45,180 nucleotides of DNA from an uncultured Lachnospiraceae bacterium (GTDB lineage Bacteria; Bacillota; Clostridia; Lachnospirales; Lachnospiraceae). Of the stretch, positions 17,053 through 25,770 are shown in pieces. The translations under genes and the position numbers were made by a program. The stretch is taken from NCBI GenBank assembly GCA_947628705.1, contig CANRAZ010000012.1:1-45180 (forward strand). Reading direction: 5' to 3'. How positions within the stretch are numbered: position 1 is the stretch's first letter; every line of letters starts with the position of its first letter. The notes below the pieces were generated by a model. That model saw only the letters and a program-made list of their open reading frames with translations, was not told the origin of the DNA and searched no databases.

Positions 17053-17625
17053 TTGGAAAACGAAAAAGCACTGAAAAAACAGCTTCGTGAGGAAATGAAA
17101 AAAAGACGCTCGTCACTGTCATTTGAGAGGATACTTGTATATTCCTCACATATCTTTGAGTCTGTTGTAAGCAGGGAAGAATATGAAAAAGCCGACGTTA
17201 TAATGGCCTACGTCAGCTTCAGTTCAGAGGTCGATACGCATTTTTTAATTAAAAATGCGTTAAGTCTAGGGAAAAAGGTAGCCGTCCCTAAGGTAATCGA
17301 TGAAAATGAGATGAGGTTTTACTTTATAAATTCAATGGATGAACTTAAGCCGGGAGCTTTCAATATCCTTGAGCCTACCGGCAGCGATGAAATGATATAC
17401 GATGAAAATCTAAACTATGTGATATTGCTTCCGGGAGTCGCCTTCGACAATGAAAAAAACCGTCTGGGCTATGGGGGAGGATATTATGATAAATATCTTT
17501 CAAAGTACCCCGGCATTTTTAAAATAATGCTTGCCTATGAGATGGAGAGAGTGGAGGAGCCTCTTCCATGCGACGAGCTGGATGTGAAGCCCGATATTAT
17601 TATTACGGAGCTTAGTACATATTAA
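17053..17625 (+). CDS. 5-formyltetrahydrofolate cyclo-ligase
   Basis: 190 residues, normal for MTHFS, which converts 5-formyl-THF to 5,10-methenyl-THF with ATP. The signature LPGVAFDNEKNRLGYGGGYY lies at 126-145 and holds the ATP/Mg loop; the N-terminal KKQLREEMKKRR and C-terminal D-x-KPDIIITE also fit. The start is TTG 17053, preceded by AAGGAGAG at 17038-17045; no upstream ATG is possible because the previous stop is 4 bases away. It is positioned between the COG2509 flavoprotein and miaB. Confidence 0.95.
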   Translation: MENEKALKKQLREEMKKRRSSLSFERILVYSSHIFESVVSREEYEKADVIMAYVSFSSEVDTHFLIKNALSLGKKVAVPKVIDENEMRFYFINSMDELKPGAFNILEPTGSDEMIYDENLNYVILLPGVAFDNEKNRLGYGGGYYDKYLSKYPGIFKIMLAYEMERVEEPLPCDELDVKPDIIITELSTY

Positions 17626-17657
17626 ATTATTTTACATTACTGAAAGTGGAGATGGGT

Positions 17658-19115
17658 ATGCTCAACAGCTGTTCGGAAGAACTTTTAAATTCTATTGATA
17701 TTTCCCTGCCGGCGCCGGAAAGAGAACCGCAGAGACAGTATTATTTTATAAAAAAACTTAAGGAAATGGTCGCTTTAAAGGCTGAAAATGCCGGGCGCAG
17801 TCTTACATATCACGTTGAAACCTTTGGCTGCCAGATGAATGCTAAGGATTCGGAAAAGCTTGCAGGCATTCTGCAGTCAATAGGATATGTGGAAAACGAG
17901 TCCGAGAAGGCCGATTTTGTAATATATAACACCTGTACCGTGCGTGAAAACGCCAATACAAAGGTTTATGGGAGAATAGGTTATCTTGGCAGCCTTAAAA
18001 GCAAAAATCCTGATATGATGATTGCAATGTGCGGCTGCATGTCCCAGGAAAAGCATGTAATTGAAAAAATTAAAAAAAACTACAGGTTTGTAGACATTGT
18101 TTTCGGTACGCATAATATTTATATGCTTGCAGAGCTTATTTATTTAAAGCTTACAGAGCCTTCTGACAAGCCCCTTATCAGCGTGTTTGATTCGGCAAGT
18201 GAAATAGTCGAGGAGCTGCCTTCCGAGCTTAAATACGGCTTTAAGGCAGGCGTCAACATAATGTACGGCTGCAACAATTTCTGCAGCTACTGCATTGTCC
18301 CTTACGTAAGAGGGCGCGAGAGAAGCAGAAGGCCTGAGGACATTGTAAAAGAAGTGGAAACTCTGGCTGAAAACGGCGTAATTGAGGTAATGCTTTTGGG
18401 TCAGAACGTTAATTCTTACGGAAAGGGTCTGGATAAGGAGGTCACTTTTGCAGAGCTTTTAAGGGAGGTCTCTAAGGTTGAAGGCATTAAAAGAATACGC
18501 TTTATGACGCCTCACCCAAAAGATTTATCCGATAGTTTGATTGAAGAAATCGCTGTGAATCCAAAGCTTTGCAAGCATGTGCATCTGCCTCTCCAAAGCG
18601 GTTCAACCGAGATACTTAAAAAGATGAACAGACATTACTCTAAAGACGATTACCTGCGTCTTGTTGAGAAAATAAAAAGAAAAATACCCGGCGCCGCAAT
18701 TACAACCGATATTATTGTAGGATTTCCGGGCGAAACCGAAGAAGATTTTGAAGAAACCGTAGATGTTGTAAAAAAATCCGGATTTACAAGCGCCTACACG
18801 TTTCAGTATTCGCCAAGAAGGGGAACGCCGGCCGCTGAAATGCCCGGACAGATTTCCGAGGAAGTTTTAAAAAGCCGGTTTGAAAGACTGCTTGAAGCCG
18901 TTCATCAGGTAACTGCGGAAATAACGGCTCTTGAGACAGGTTCTGTTAAAGCCGTTTTAGTTGAGGAATTCAACACGGACAAACAAACGCTTACGGGACG
19001 TCTTGACAATAATTTGCTTGTGCATTTTGAAGGCGGCGAAAATCTGCTTGGAAAAATCGTGAATGTGAAGCTTGACGAGTGCAAGGGATTTTATTACATA
19101 GGAAGCCTTGCATGA
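17658..19115 (+). CDS. miaB: tRNA-2-methylthio-N6-dimethylallyladenosine synthase MiaB
   Basis: 485 residues. MiaB methylthiolates i6A37 in tRNAs reading U-starting codons, using two [4Fe-4S] clusters. The N-terminal UPF0004 domain supplies C58 (FGCQMN), C93 (NTCTVRENA) and C127 (CGCMSQE); the radical-SAM cluster uses C205, C209 and C212 (YGCNNFCSYC), followed by VPYVRGRERSR. A C-terminal TRAM domain occupies about the last 65 residues. The long N-terminus before the cluster domain is typical of Firmicutes MiaB. I prefer ATG 17658 because GGAG at 17648-17651 is spaced 6 bases; GTG 17646 and ATG 17652 are in frame but poorly placed. It follows the cyclo-ligase by 32 bases. Confidence 0.95.
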   Translation: MLNSCSEELLNSIDISLPAPEREPQRQYYFIKKLKEMVALKAENAGRSLTYHVETFGCQMNAKDSEKLAGILQSIGYVENESEKADFVIYNTCTVRENANTKVYGRIGYLGSLKSKNPDMMIAMCGCMSQEKHVIEKIKKNYRFVDIVFGTHNIYMLAELIYLKLTEPSDKPLISVFDSASEIVEELPSELKYGFKAGVNIMYGCNNFCSYCIVPYVRGRERSRRPEDIVKEVETLAENGVIEVMLLGQNVNSYGKGLDKEVTFAELLREVSKVEGIKRIRFMTPHPKDLSDSLIEEIAVNPKLCKHVHLPLQSGSTEILKKMNRHYSKDDYLRLVEKIKRKIPGAAITTDIIVGFPGETEEDFEETVDVVKKSGFTSAYTFQYSPRRGTPAAEMPGQISEEVLKSRFERLLEAVHQVTAEITALETGSVKAVLVEEFNTDKQTLTGRLDNNLLVHFEGGENLLGKIVNVKLDECKGFYYIGSLA

Positions 19116-19168
19116 GTTTACCGTTTTTTCCTCATGGCGACAATTCGGTAAGGTTTCTGAATATTTTA

Positions 19169-19197
19169 TTGACATATCTGCCAAGAGAGAGTATAAT
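19169..19197 (+). promoter_or_regulatory. Perfect consensus promoter of the tyrosine recombinase
   Basis: TTGACA at 19169-19174 and TATAAT at 19192-19197 with a 17-bp spacer. The start is expected near 19204. Confidence 0.9.
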
Positions 19198-19202
19198 CAA
19201 AC

Positions 19203-19230
19203 TATCGGATAAATATCAGTTTTTCCGATA
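19203..19230 (+). promoter_or_regulatory. Dyad at the recombinase transcription start
   Basis: TATCGGA (19203-19209) / TCCGATA (19224-19230), 7 bp perfect, with a 14-base A/T-rich centre. It begins at the predicted start point of the strong promoter. It could be a repressor site or a 5' hairpin. Confidence 0.5.
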
Positions 19231-19265
19231 AATAGTACCGAATCCGAGAGTAGTGGAGGCAAATC

Positions 19266-20348
19266 ATGGGAAAAGATTCTGAATATTACAAAGAAAAAAC
19301 TTACCGTCAAAAAGAAAAGCTTCAGGAGCTTATGCTTTTTCTTCCTGAGTTTGCGCGCAAATATATCAATGACAAGCGATTAACTACCCAGCCAAGCACG
19401 CTTGTTGCATATTGTTATGACATATTAATGTTTTACAGGTATCTGATCAGTTCAAATCCTTTGTACAAGAATTATTCAACAAAGGATTTTACCTATGACG
19501 ACATGAAAAACCTTAATGCCGACGATGTTACCGAATATCAGCTTTATCTTGAGTTTAATTCCATCGGCGAAAAGCATGAAAACGATAAAAAGGCGATCGC
19601 ACGCAAAATGGCTCCTTTAAGGGGCATGTTTCAGTACCATTATGAGCATGGAAATATTGATTCGAATCCGATGACCTTGGTAAAGCTTCCTCATATTAAA
19701 AAGGATAAAAACATTATCAGGCTGAACACCGAGGAAATCAAGGATATTCTTAATTGCGTTGAGTTTATCGGCGGAAAAACCTCTGAACACATGTCTGCCT
19801 TTAGGAAGAAAACCGTAAACCGTGATCTGGCGATTATGACTTTACTGTTAGGCACCGGAATGCGTGTTTCAGAATGTGCCGGGCTTGATATTGAAGACGT
19901 TAATTTTACTGAAAATTCTCTTGTGATTGTCAGAAAAGGCGGCGGTCAGGACGTTATTTACTTTGGCGACGAGGTTGCGGAGGCTCTTAAGAATTATATT
20001 GACACCGAACGTGCGGCAATTGTGCCTAAGGAGGGTCATGAACACGCCCTTTTTTACAGCCTGCAATCAAAAAGAATAAGCATTGACGCCCTTGAAAATC
20101 TTGTAAAAAAATTCGGGAAAATAGCTGTTCCGAACAAGAAAATTACGCCTCATAAGTTGCGAAGCACCTACGGTACGGCTTTATACCGCCAGACAGGCGA
20201 TATAAGGCTTGTGGCTGATGTTTTGGGACATGAAAACGTAAATACCACCGTTACATATTATGCAGCCATTGAGGACGAGCACAAACGAAGCGCGGCAGGC
20301 GCTGTAAAGATGCGCCCTGAGGACACGGACGACGACGGCAAACGGTAA
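19266..20348 (+). CDS. Tyrosine recombinase, XerC/XerD-like
   Basis: 360 residues. A SAM-like N-terminal core-binding domain (about 25-130) is followed by the catalytic domain with the full tyrosine-recombinase set: R200 (GTGMRVSE), K224 (VRKGGGQ), H296 and R299 (HKLRS), H322 (LGHENV) and nucleophile Y331 (TTVTYYA). No phage genes or obvious attachment sites flank it, so it looks chromosomal, perhaps the Xer protein for dimer resolution or an Xer-like stand-alone enzyme. The N-terminal lead of about 25 residues is longer than in E. coli XerC/D. GTGGAGG precedes ATG 19266. It has its own strong promoter and faces the transglutaminase genes convergently. Confidence 0.88.
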   Translation: MGKDSEYYKEKTYRQKEKLQELMLFLPEFARKYINDKRLTTQPSTLVAYCYDILMFYRYLISSNPLYKNYSTKDFTYDDMKNLNADDVTEYQLYLEFNSIGEKHENDKKAIARKMAPLRGMFQYHYEHGNIDSNPMTLVKLPHIKKDKNIIRLNTEEIKDILNCVEFIGGKTSEHMSAFRKKTVNRDLAIMTLLLGTGMRVSECAGLDIEDVNFTENSLVIVRKGGGQDVIYFGDEVAEALKNYIDTERAAIVPKEGHEHALFYSLQSKRISIDALENLVKKFGKIAVPNKKITPHKLRSTYGTALYRQTGDIRLVADVLGHENVNTTVTYYAAIEDEHKRSAAGAVKMRPEDTDDDGKR

Positions 20349-20355
20349 TAAACTA

Positions 20356-20423
20356 ATAAACAGTAATTAGAATTAATATTCTTCTTAAATCAGTTTTGCC
20401 GCCGAATGTTAAGAACTGTTTAT
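20356..20423. terminator. Possible weak bidirectional terminator between convergent genes
   Basis: The gap between the recombinase and the convergent transglutaminase gene contains ATAAACAGT (20356-20364) / ACTGTTTAT (20415-20423), a 9-bp perfect inverted repeat 50 bases apart. Inside it is a short AGAAT/ATTCT stem. There is no clean GC-rich stem with a T run on either strand. Confidence 0.3.
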
Positions 20424-23059
20424 CATGTTTTGGTAAGTTTAAAAAGCAGCATCTTATACGACAGCCTTCTAATAAATTCGAGTTTATCTGTAATCCTTTC
20501 AGACAGCTCGCAAAAAACGCTGTTCATCTGTCCGATGGCTATGCTTTCGCCGTCCTCTGAATAAATAAACTTTTCGTATTCAGTTACCGCTTCGTCTGCA
20601 AATGAACGGCTTATACCGTATTTTTCCGACAAAATAACCCTTAATTCGGAATGAGTAATGATTTCATCGGCATTTTTAAGATGATTTTTAACCAGCTTCG
20701 TAATATATCTGTACTGATTTACAGCCCTTTTGTTTTCTTCGCAATAATACAGAGCGTACATTGTTCTGGCTTTAGCAGCCGCAATTATTATAAGAGCGGC
20801 TGTTATTGCCAAAATTAAAAGCCTGCCTATTCCGTAGGAAATTATATTGGCGAAGGTTTCAAAAAAACGGATAAAAAATTCAGAACCTTTATTTTGAATT
20901 TTAGGCGAAGCCGTACCAAGCACGGATAAAAATTCTTCATTATCTGTTTCTTTATCACGTCCCACCGTAAATTCCACAGGAATCCAGCCCAAACCTCCAA
21001 GGTATACCTCGACCCACGCATGAGCGTTTTCGTCCGTAAGCTTTACTGTAACCGGCTTATCATATTCCAACCTTTCTTCAAAATTACTTATCTGCCAAAG
21101 AAAATCGCCGTTTTTCTCTATGCTTTTCCGAAGGTCGCTTTCTTTTACTAAAAAGTCATTCTCAAAATAAGCATACGGCGTTTGTCTTATGATTTTTTTT
21201 GAATATGATGATTGGAAAATAATCTCCGCATCATCTCCGTCCTCGTCATAATTGTAAAGCGTCATATCCTCATATGAGAAGTCGTCAAAGCAGTATCCTT
21301 CAACATATCTTGCCGGAATACCCATCTGGCGTAAAAGAATACAGGCTGCCGAGGCAAAATGAACACAGTAGCCCTCCTTGTGCTCCTTTAGAAAATAAAG
21401 TACAAAATCCTTATCGGAGGGTGTTTTACCGGGCGAAAGCGTATAAGTGAATTCACTTGAAAGATAGGCTTTTATCTGTTGGATCACTTCATATTCAGTG
21501 CCGCCAAAATCCTGTTCGCTGCAAATTTGCCGAATTTCATCGGCTATTTCTTCAGGAACTTGTAGATAGCTGTTTTCAAAATTTTGTTCATTTAATAATA
21601 CTTTACCGTTATCTTGATATTCCTGACTTATTTCCCTCAGGTCATCATCCGTAAACGACGGCGGACAGTACTTTAAAAATAAGGTGCTTCCCTGTTTTAC
21701 TGTTCTTTCAATTATATATTGCATATGATTTAAGCTGTAATACATATGCACTGAGAGAGTCTTTCCGTAAGCGTCATCTTTATCCCCTGCATCGACATTC
21801 TTTATAAAAACGGATTCGCCGGGAGCACTATCAGACTGTTTTTGTTCAGCATCAAGCTTATCGTCCTGATTAAAATTCTTTTTGAGATAGTCGTATATGC
21901 GCGAATAGTCTTCAAATTTATCCCTGAGCTCACCGTTGGAATCAAGAAAATACGCGGTATCATTATAATTGAACCATTTTTTATTAGATGAGGAATACCT
22001 ATTGGCGGTAAATAACGGAATATACAGAGGCTGTGAGGAATAAGGTACAAGGGTGAGCTCAATATCTGTCCGGTAGTCGAAGGAAACTGAAGATACATCT
22101 CCCAAGCTTCCGTTTTTTATGCCGCCGTTTCCGCTTCGGTTTTTCTCAAAAAAAGAGCTGATACCGTATTTTGCCGCCCCAATGACATACTTGTCCGTTT
22201 TTTTCTTCAATTCAGAATTGCTTTGTACAAAATTATCTGAAACAAAGAAAAATGAAATAGCTGTTACCGCTAAAACAACCGAAAGTATTAAAGCAGAGCT
22301 TAGCAGGTTATATTTTTTAGCTACTCTCCTATCCTTCAGATAAATTTTTTTCCTGAAGGCGAAATAGCTTTTTTGATGTTTTCTGCTGTCGGCAGGCATT
22401 TCATCGTTCCGCCTTGTAAGCTCATAAAGCAAAATCGCCAGAAGGATTATCGCAAGATAGGCATATGAAAACTCATCGTTCAGGTATATGCAGAACTCGA
22501 CGGCAGGAAGGATAAGAAAAATAAGAGGATAAATAATTGAAAGGCGGCGAGACGCCCAATCATTCAAGATGCATGTGAGAACGGTGATTACAAGCACAAA
22601 AAACGCAGTTACAGACGCCGCTCTGTTCTCAACCGTCTCAGTGTAATGCATCACAGAATCAAGCGAAAATTCCGTGCCGACAGCCTGAGTTACATTGTTA
22701 AAAACCGCATTTAAGCCGCTGTTAATATATTCATTTGCATGGTCGAAATAAAGCAATACAAAGACAAATAATATTATATAGCCGATATAAAACAGCATCA
22801 TTCTTAAATTAAAAAGAGAGAAAAAAAGCGATGCGGCGGCAGTAAAAAGTATGAGCAAAGGCATATTGCACGGTAATGAAAATGCGAAAATAAGCATGCC
22901 GCAAATTCCAATCATAAAAAGGAAAACTATAAACGCGTTCCACAAGCATTTTGCGGCATTGCTTTTAAACGTCAGGGTTTTATCGTTAAGCTGTCCTATC
23001 CTGACTCCCGATGCTTCAAGCTTTAATACGTTTTTATGCTTCCTGCTAATTCTGCTCAT
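20423..23059 (-). CDS. TgpA-like transglutaminase membrane protein (third of three)
   Basis: 878 residues. The N-terminal region (about 35-265) has five to six transmembrane helices starting KCLWNAFIVFLFMIGICGM, then a large external region with a transglutaminase-like core, one C-terminal helix (about 750-770) and a cytoplasmic tail. The core has Cys565 (EGYCVHFASAACILL), His680 (NAHAWVEVYLGGLGW) and Glu696 (IPVEFTVG), where classical enzymes have Asp. It is the last gene of a MoxR-DUF58-transglutaminase operon and the most distant from the promoter side; 69 bases separate it from the preceding copy and its Shine-Dalgarno is weak. Family members are thought to act on envelope proteins or peptidoglycan-linked peptides; no substrate is known. 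Confidence 0.88.
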   Translation of the reverse strand: MSRISRKHKNVLKLEASGVRIGQLNDKTLTFKSNAAKCLWNAFIVFLFMIGICGMLIFAFSLPCNMPLLILFTAAASLFFSLFNLRMMLFYIGYIILFVFVLLYFDHANEYINSGLNAVFNNVTQAVGTEFSLDSVMHYTETVENRAASVTAFFVLVITVLTCILNDWASRRLSIIYPLIFLILPAVEFCIYLNDEFSYAYLAIILLAILLYELTRRNDEMPADSRKHQKSYFAFRKKIYLKDRRVAKKYNLLSSALILSVVLAVTAISFFFVSDNFVQSNSELKKKTDKYVIGAAKYGISSFFEKNRSGNGGIKNGSLGDVSSVSFDYRTDIELTLVPYSSQPLYIPLFTANRYSSSNKKWFNYNDTAYFLDSNGELRDKFEDYSRIYDYLKKNFNQDDKLDAEQKQSDSAPGESVFIKNVDAGDKDDAYGKTLSVHMYYSLNHMQYIIERTVKQGSTLFLKYCPPSFTDDDLREISQEYQDNGKVLLNEQNFENSYLQVPEEIADEIRQICSEQDFGGTEYEVIQQIKAYLSSEFTYTLSPGKTPSDKDFVLYFLKEHKEGYCVHFASAACILLRQMGIPARYVEGYCFDDFSYEDMTLYNYDEDGDDAEIIFQSSYSKKIIRQTPYAYFENDFLVKESDLRKSIEKNGDFLWQISNFEERLEYDKPVTVKLTDENAHAWVEVYLGGLGWIPVEFTVGRDKETDNEEFLSVLGTASPKIQNKGSEFFIRFFETFANIISYGIGRLLILAITAALIIIAAAKARTMYALYYCEENKRAVNQYRYITKLVKNHLKNADEIITHSELRVILSEKYGISRSFADEAVTEYEKFIYSEDGESIAIGQMNSVFCELSERITDKLEFIRRLSYKMLLFKLTKT

Positions 23060-23128
23060 ATGCTTTCTATGAAATTACGGTATATTATGTTGCTTGCCCT
23101 TAAGCGCCCTGAAAATATCCTTGTCTGC

Positions 23129-25729
23129 TTAAGCGTTGTCTTTTTTCTGGCTGCCGTCAATAAATCTTTTTGGAATATACAGACACAGCATATAAAATCC
23201 TCTGCGCAAAATTCCAAAGTTTCTGATGATATAGTAGGACAGATTTTTAAAGCAACTTGTTACGGTATCAATATTTACACCGCATCCGAATTCCGAGTAA
23301 GAAAATTCTTCGTAAACTTCTATGCTGCGCATTGCGGCCTTACTTCTGGTTCTATACTCTTTTGCCAACAGCTTCTTTAAATCAGAGTGTGAAATAACCG
23401 CTTTCCTTATTTCATCGCTTTTGTCCCGGTATTTTCTGCATAAATCCCTTTTTACAATAAATACAAGAAATCTGTACTGATATACCGCTCTTCTGTCATT
23501 TTTTATGAAGAACAAAAAATATGATAAAATAAGCTTAAGTGCAGCCGCAGCGATCAAACAAAAAATCAGCAGGTTGATAAGCATAGCTAAAATACTGCCG
23601 CTAATGTTTTCGGTAACAGTTCCGACTGTATCGGAAAAAGAGGAACCGTCTGCGTTGACGTCAGCTCCGTTATATGAACTGTACCCTACCGTAAATTCAA
23701 TCGGAACCCATCCAAACCCGTCAAAATAAACCTCAACCCATGCATGGGCATTCTCGTCTGTAATACTGACAGTTACAGGCTTTTTATCGGCACGCTCGCT
23801 GTAGCCCTCATACCACGTGGAAAGAATGCGGTTAAGGTTCCCTTCCGTCAATTCCTGAACGTCGCCGTCGGAATCAAGAAAATACATTTCGTCAAGATCG
23901 TCAATATTATCCTTGGAAAAGGCCTTAGCTTCTTTGTAATCCTGTGGGGTAACAATGTAGCCTTCGACATATTTTGCAGGTATATCCATTTCCCTGAGCA
24001 GAAGGCAGGCCGCCGACGCAAAATGCATACAGTACCCTTCCTTAGAATCATTCAGAAAATGGATAATTACGTCCTCTCCTTCCGGCGTATCCTCCGGCGA
24101 GAGGGTATATTCATATCCCTCCGATAAAAAGCGTATTATGTTGTCGACTGTTTCCGCCGTTGTTTCACCCTCAAGCTTTTCTTTAAAGCAAATGTCCTTT
24201 AGCTTTTTTTCAATCACGCTGGGCACGCCAAGGTATTCTTTACGGATTTCAGTCTCTAATTCTGAGATATCGTTATAATAGTAGCCAAAATCAGCTTTAA
24301 AAAAATTATCGCGATCGAATGTATAGTCGCTTATGTCCGGAAGATTATGGTAGTCATACATCATTGTATAAAACGGAATTATAACCGAACTGTTTTTAGA
24401 TATGCTGACATTACTGCTTAAATTTGAAGAGTGTCTGTAATAGTACAGACTGACAGAAAACGAGTTATCGAGCCCTATATTTTTTAAAATTGCCCTTCCC
24501 TCTCCGCAATTACCGACGTCTTTTTTTGTTTTATTACTGTTTTCACCGTCACTTTTATCGTCATCCGCCGTATAAATACAGTCGTGAAGGATTTCTGTGA
24601 CTGAAAATTCAGCGCTGTACAAAATCGGGTTATAGGTTCGGCTCCACTTCCTTTTATCGCTGTCAAAGCGACTGGCTGAATAGCTTGGAATATAAACCGT
24701 CTTGTTTGAATAAGGAACGGCTGTCAGCTCCAGATCAGTTTTATAATCGTACTTTATATTTATTGATTTGTTGAAATCACCGTTGTTAAGTCCGCTTCCC
24801 CTTTCGTTAGGAGTTGAAAAAAGAGACGAAAAGCCGGAAACCGCAATTTGAGAAACAATTTTGTCGGTTTTTGATTTTAAAGGCGAATTGGTATTCAGGT
24901 ATGATTTTGGGACAAATGCGGACATAATGTAGAAAATAATAAGCACGGCTGTAACAAAAACCGTTCCGTAAACAATATTGCCTTTATACTCTACCGTCCT
25001 TTTTCTTAACTGCATGCGTCCCCTTCTTACTTGAAAGCCGGAGCTTGCCTTTTCCAGCTTCGCAGGCGTTTCATCATTAAGCCTTGTTGCAATTGACAGT
25101 GCGATTCCTAACAGAGAAATAAAAAGGTAAAATACAGAATATCTGTCTTCAAGGTAAATCGACGCTTCAAAGACGATAACACAGAGCAGTAAAGGCAGGA
25201 AATGCTTTTTTCTTTTCGATATCCAAATGTTGTAAAGATATACCGTAATAAAAGAAATGAGAAGCGCAGTACAGGTTATCGTAACAGTCCTGTCTTTTAA
25301 AATTTCATCATATTTTCTGACGTAAGAAAGATCGATTGCCGCATCTATGCCTTGCAGTATAAGATTTGTAATTGCGTTAAAGCCGCTGTAGACGGTTTCA
25401 TAGTTCCTTATAACGTAGGTCAGAGCATAAAGTACAGCGAGAATGTTTCCTGCGGCAAAGAAAAGCCTATTGAAAAACAGAAATGAACAGTAAACAGAGA
25501 AAAGCGCGGTAAAAAAGGCAATTTTAAGCATATCGCACGGAAAAGAAAATGCGGATATCAATACGCCAATAATCCCGTAAGAGAAAAGAAAAACAAGCAG
25601 AGCATTCCACAGGCATTTTTTAATTTTATTCCGTAGTGAAAGACTCGTAGCTTCCGATTCAGGCACGGAAAACGATACTCCGGTGTCTGACAGACGCTCA
25701 ATAAGTTTTTTCCTGCCTTTTTTGATCAT
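23129..25729 (-). CDS. TgpA-like transglutaminase membrane protein (second of three)
   Basis: 866 residues with the same plan as its two neighbours: helices in about 35-270 (KKCLWNALLVFLFSYGIIGV), an extracellular segment with the papain-like core, one C-terminal helix (about 703-722) and a tail. Catalytic positions are Cys567 (EGYCMHFASAACLLL), His662 (NAHAWVEVYFDGFGW) and Glu678 (VPIEFTVG), with His-to-Glu spacing of 16 as in the other copies. It is clearly homologous but strongly diverged from the flanking copies outside the core, so the triplication is old. The Shine-Dalgarno AGGAGAA precedes ATG. It begins 41 bases after the first copy. Confidence 0.9.
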   Translation of the reverse strand: MIKKGRKKLIERLSDTGVSFSVPESEATSLSLRNKIKKCLWNALLVFLFSYGIIGVLISAFSFPCDMLKIAFFTALFSVYCSFLFFNRLFFAAGNILAVLYALTYVIRNYETVYSGFNAITNLILQGIDAAIDLSYVRKYDEILKDRTVTITCTALLISFITVYLYNIWISKRKKHFLPLLLCVIVFEASIYLEDRYSVFYLFISLLGIALSIATRLNDETPAKLEKASSGFQVRRGRMQLRKRTVEYKGNIVYGTVFVTAVLIIFYIMSAFVPKSYLNTNSPLKSKTDKIVSQIAVSGFSSLFSTPNERGSGLNNGDFNKSINIKYDYKTDLELTAVPYSNKTVYIPSYSASRFDSDKRKWSRTYNPILYSAEFSVTEILHDCIYTADDDKSDGENSNKTKKDVGNCGEGRAILKNIGLDNSFSVSLYYYRHSSNLSSNVSISKNSSVIIPFYTMMYDYHNLPDISDYTFDRDNFFKADFGYYYNDISELETEIRKEYLGVPSVIEKKLKDICFKEKLEGETTAETVDNIIRFLSEGYEYTLSPEDTPEGEDVIIHFLNDSKEGYCMHFASAACLLLREMDIPAKYVEGYIVTPQDYKEAKAFSKDNIDDLDEMYFLDSDGDVQELTEGNLNRILSTWYEGYSERADKKPVTVSITDENAHAWVEVYFDGFGWVPIEFTVGYSSYNGADVNADGSSFSDTVGTVTENISGSILAMLINLLIFCLIAAAALKLILSYFLFFIKNDRRAVYQYRFLVFIVKRDLCRKYRDKSDEIRKAVISHSDLKKLLAKEYRTRSKAAMRSIEVYEEFSYSEFGCGVNIDTVTSCFKNLSYYIIRNFGILRRGFYMLCLYIPKRFIDGSQKKDNA

Positions 25730-25770
25730 CTTAACGCGTTCTCCTGAACTGTTTTACCGTATTACAGCAA

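Noticed and set aside
19266-20348. Integrase of a prophage or integrative element
   Set aside because: The flanking genes are ordinary chromosomal ones and no repeats that could be attachment sites, tRNA target or phage genes are seen; a chromosomal Xer-like role is more likely.
23060-23128. Separate promoter for the third transglutaminase gene
   Set aside because: A CATAAT-like hexamer exists on the minus strand, but no suitable -35 at a usable distance, so a common operon remains the simpler reading.
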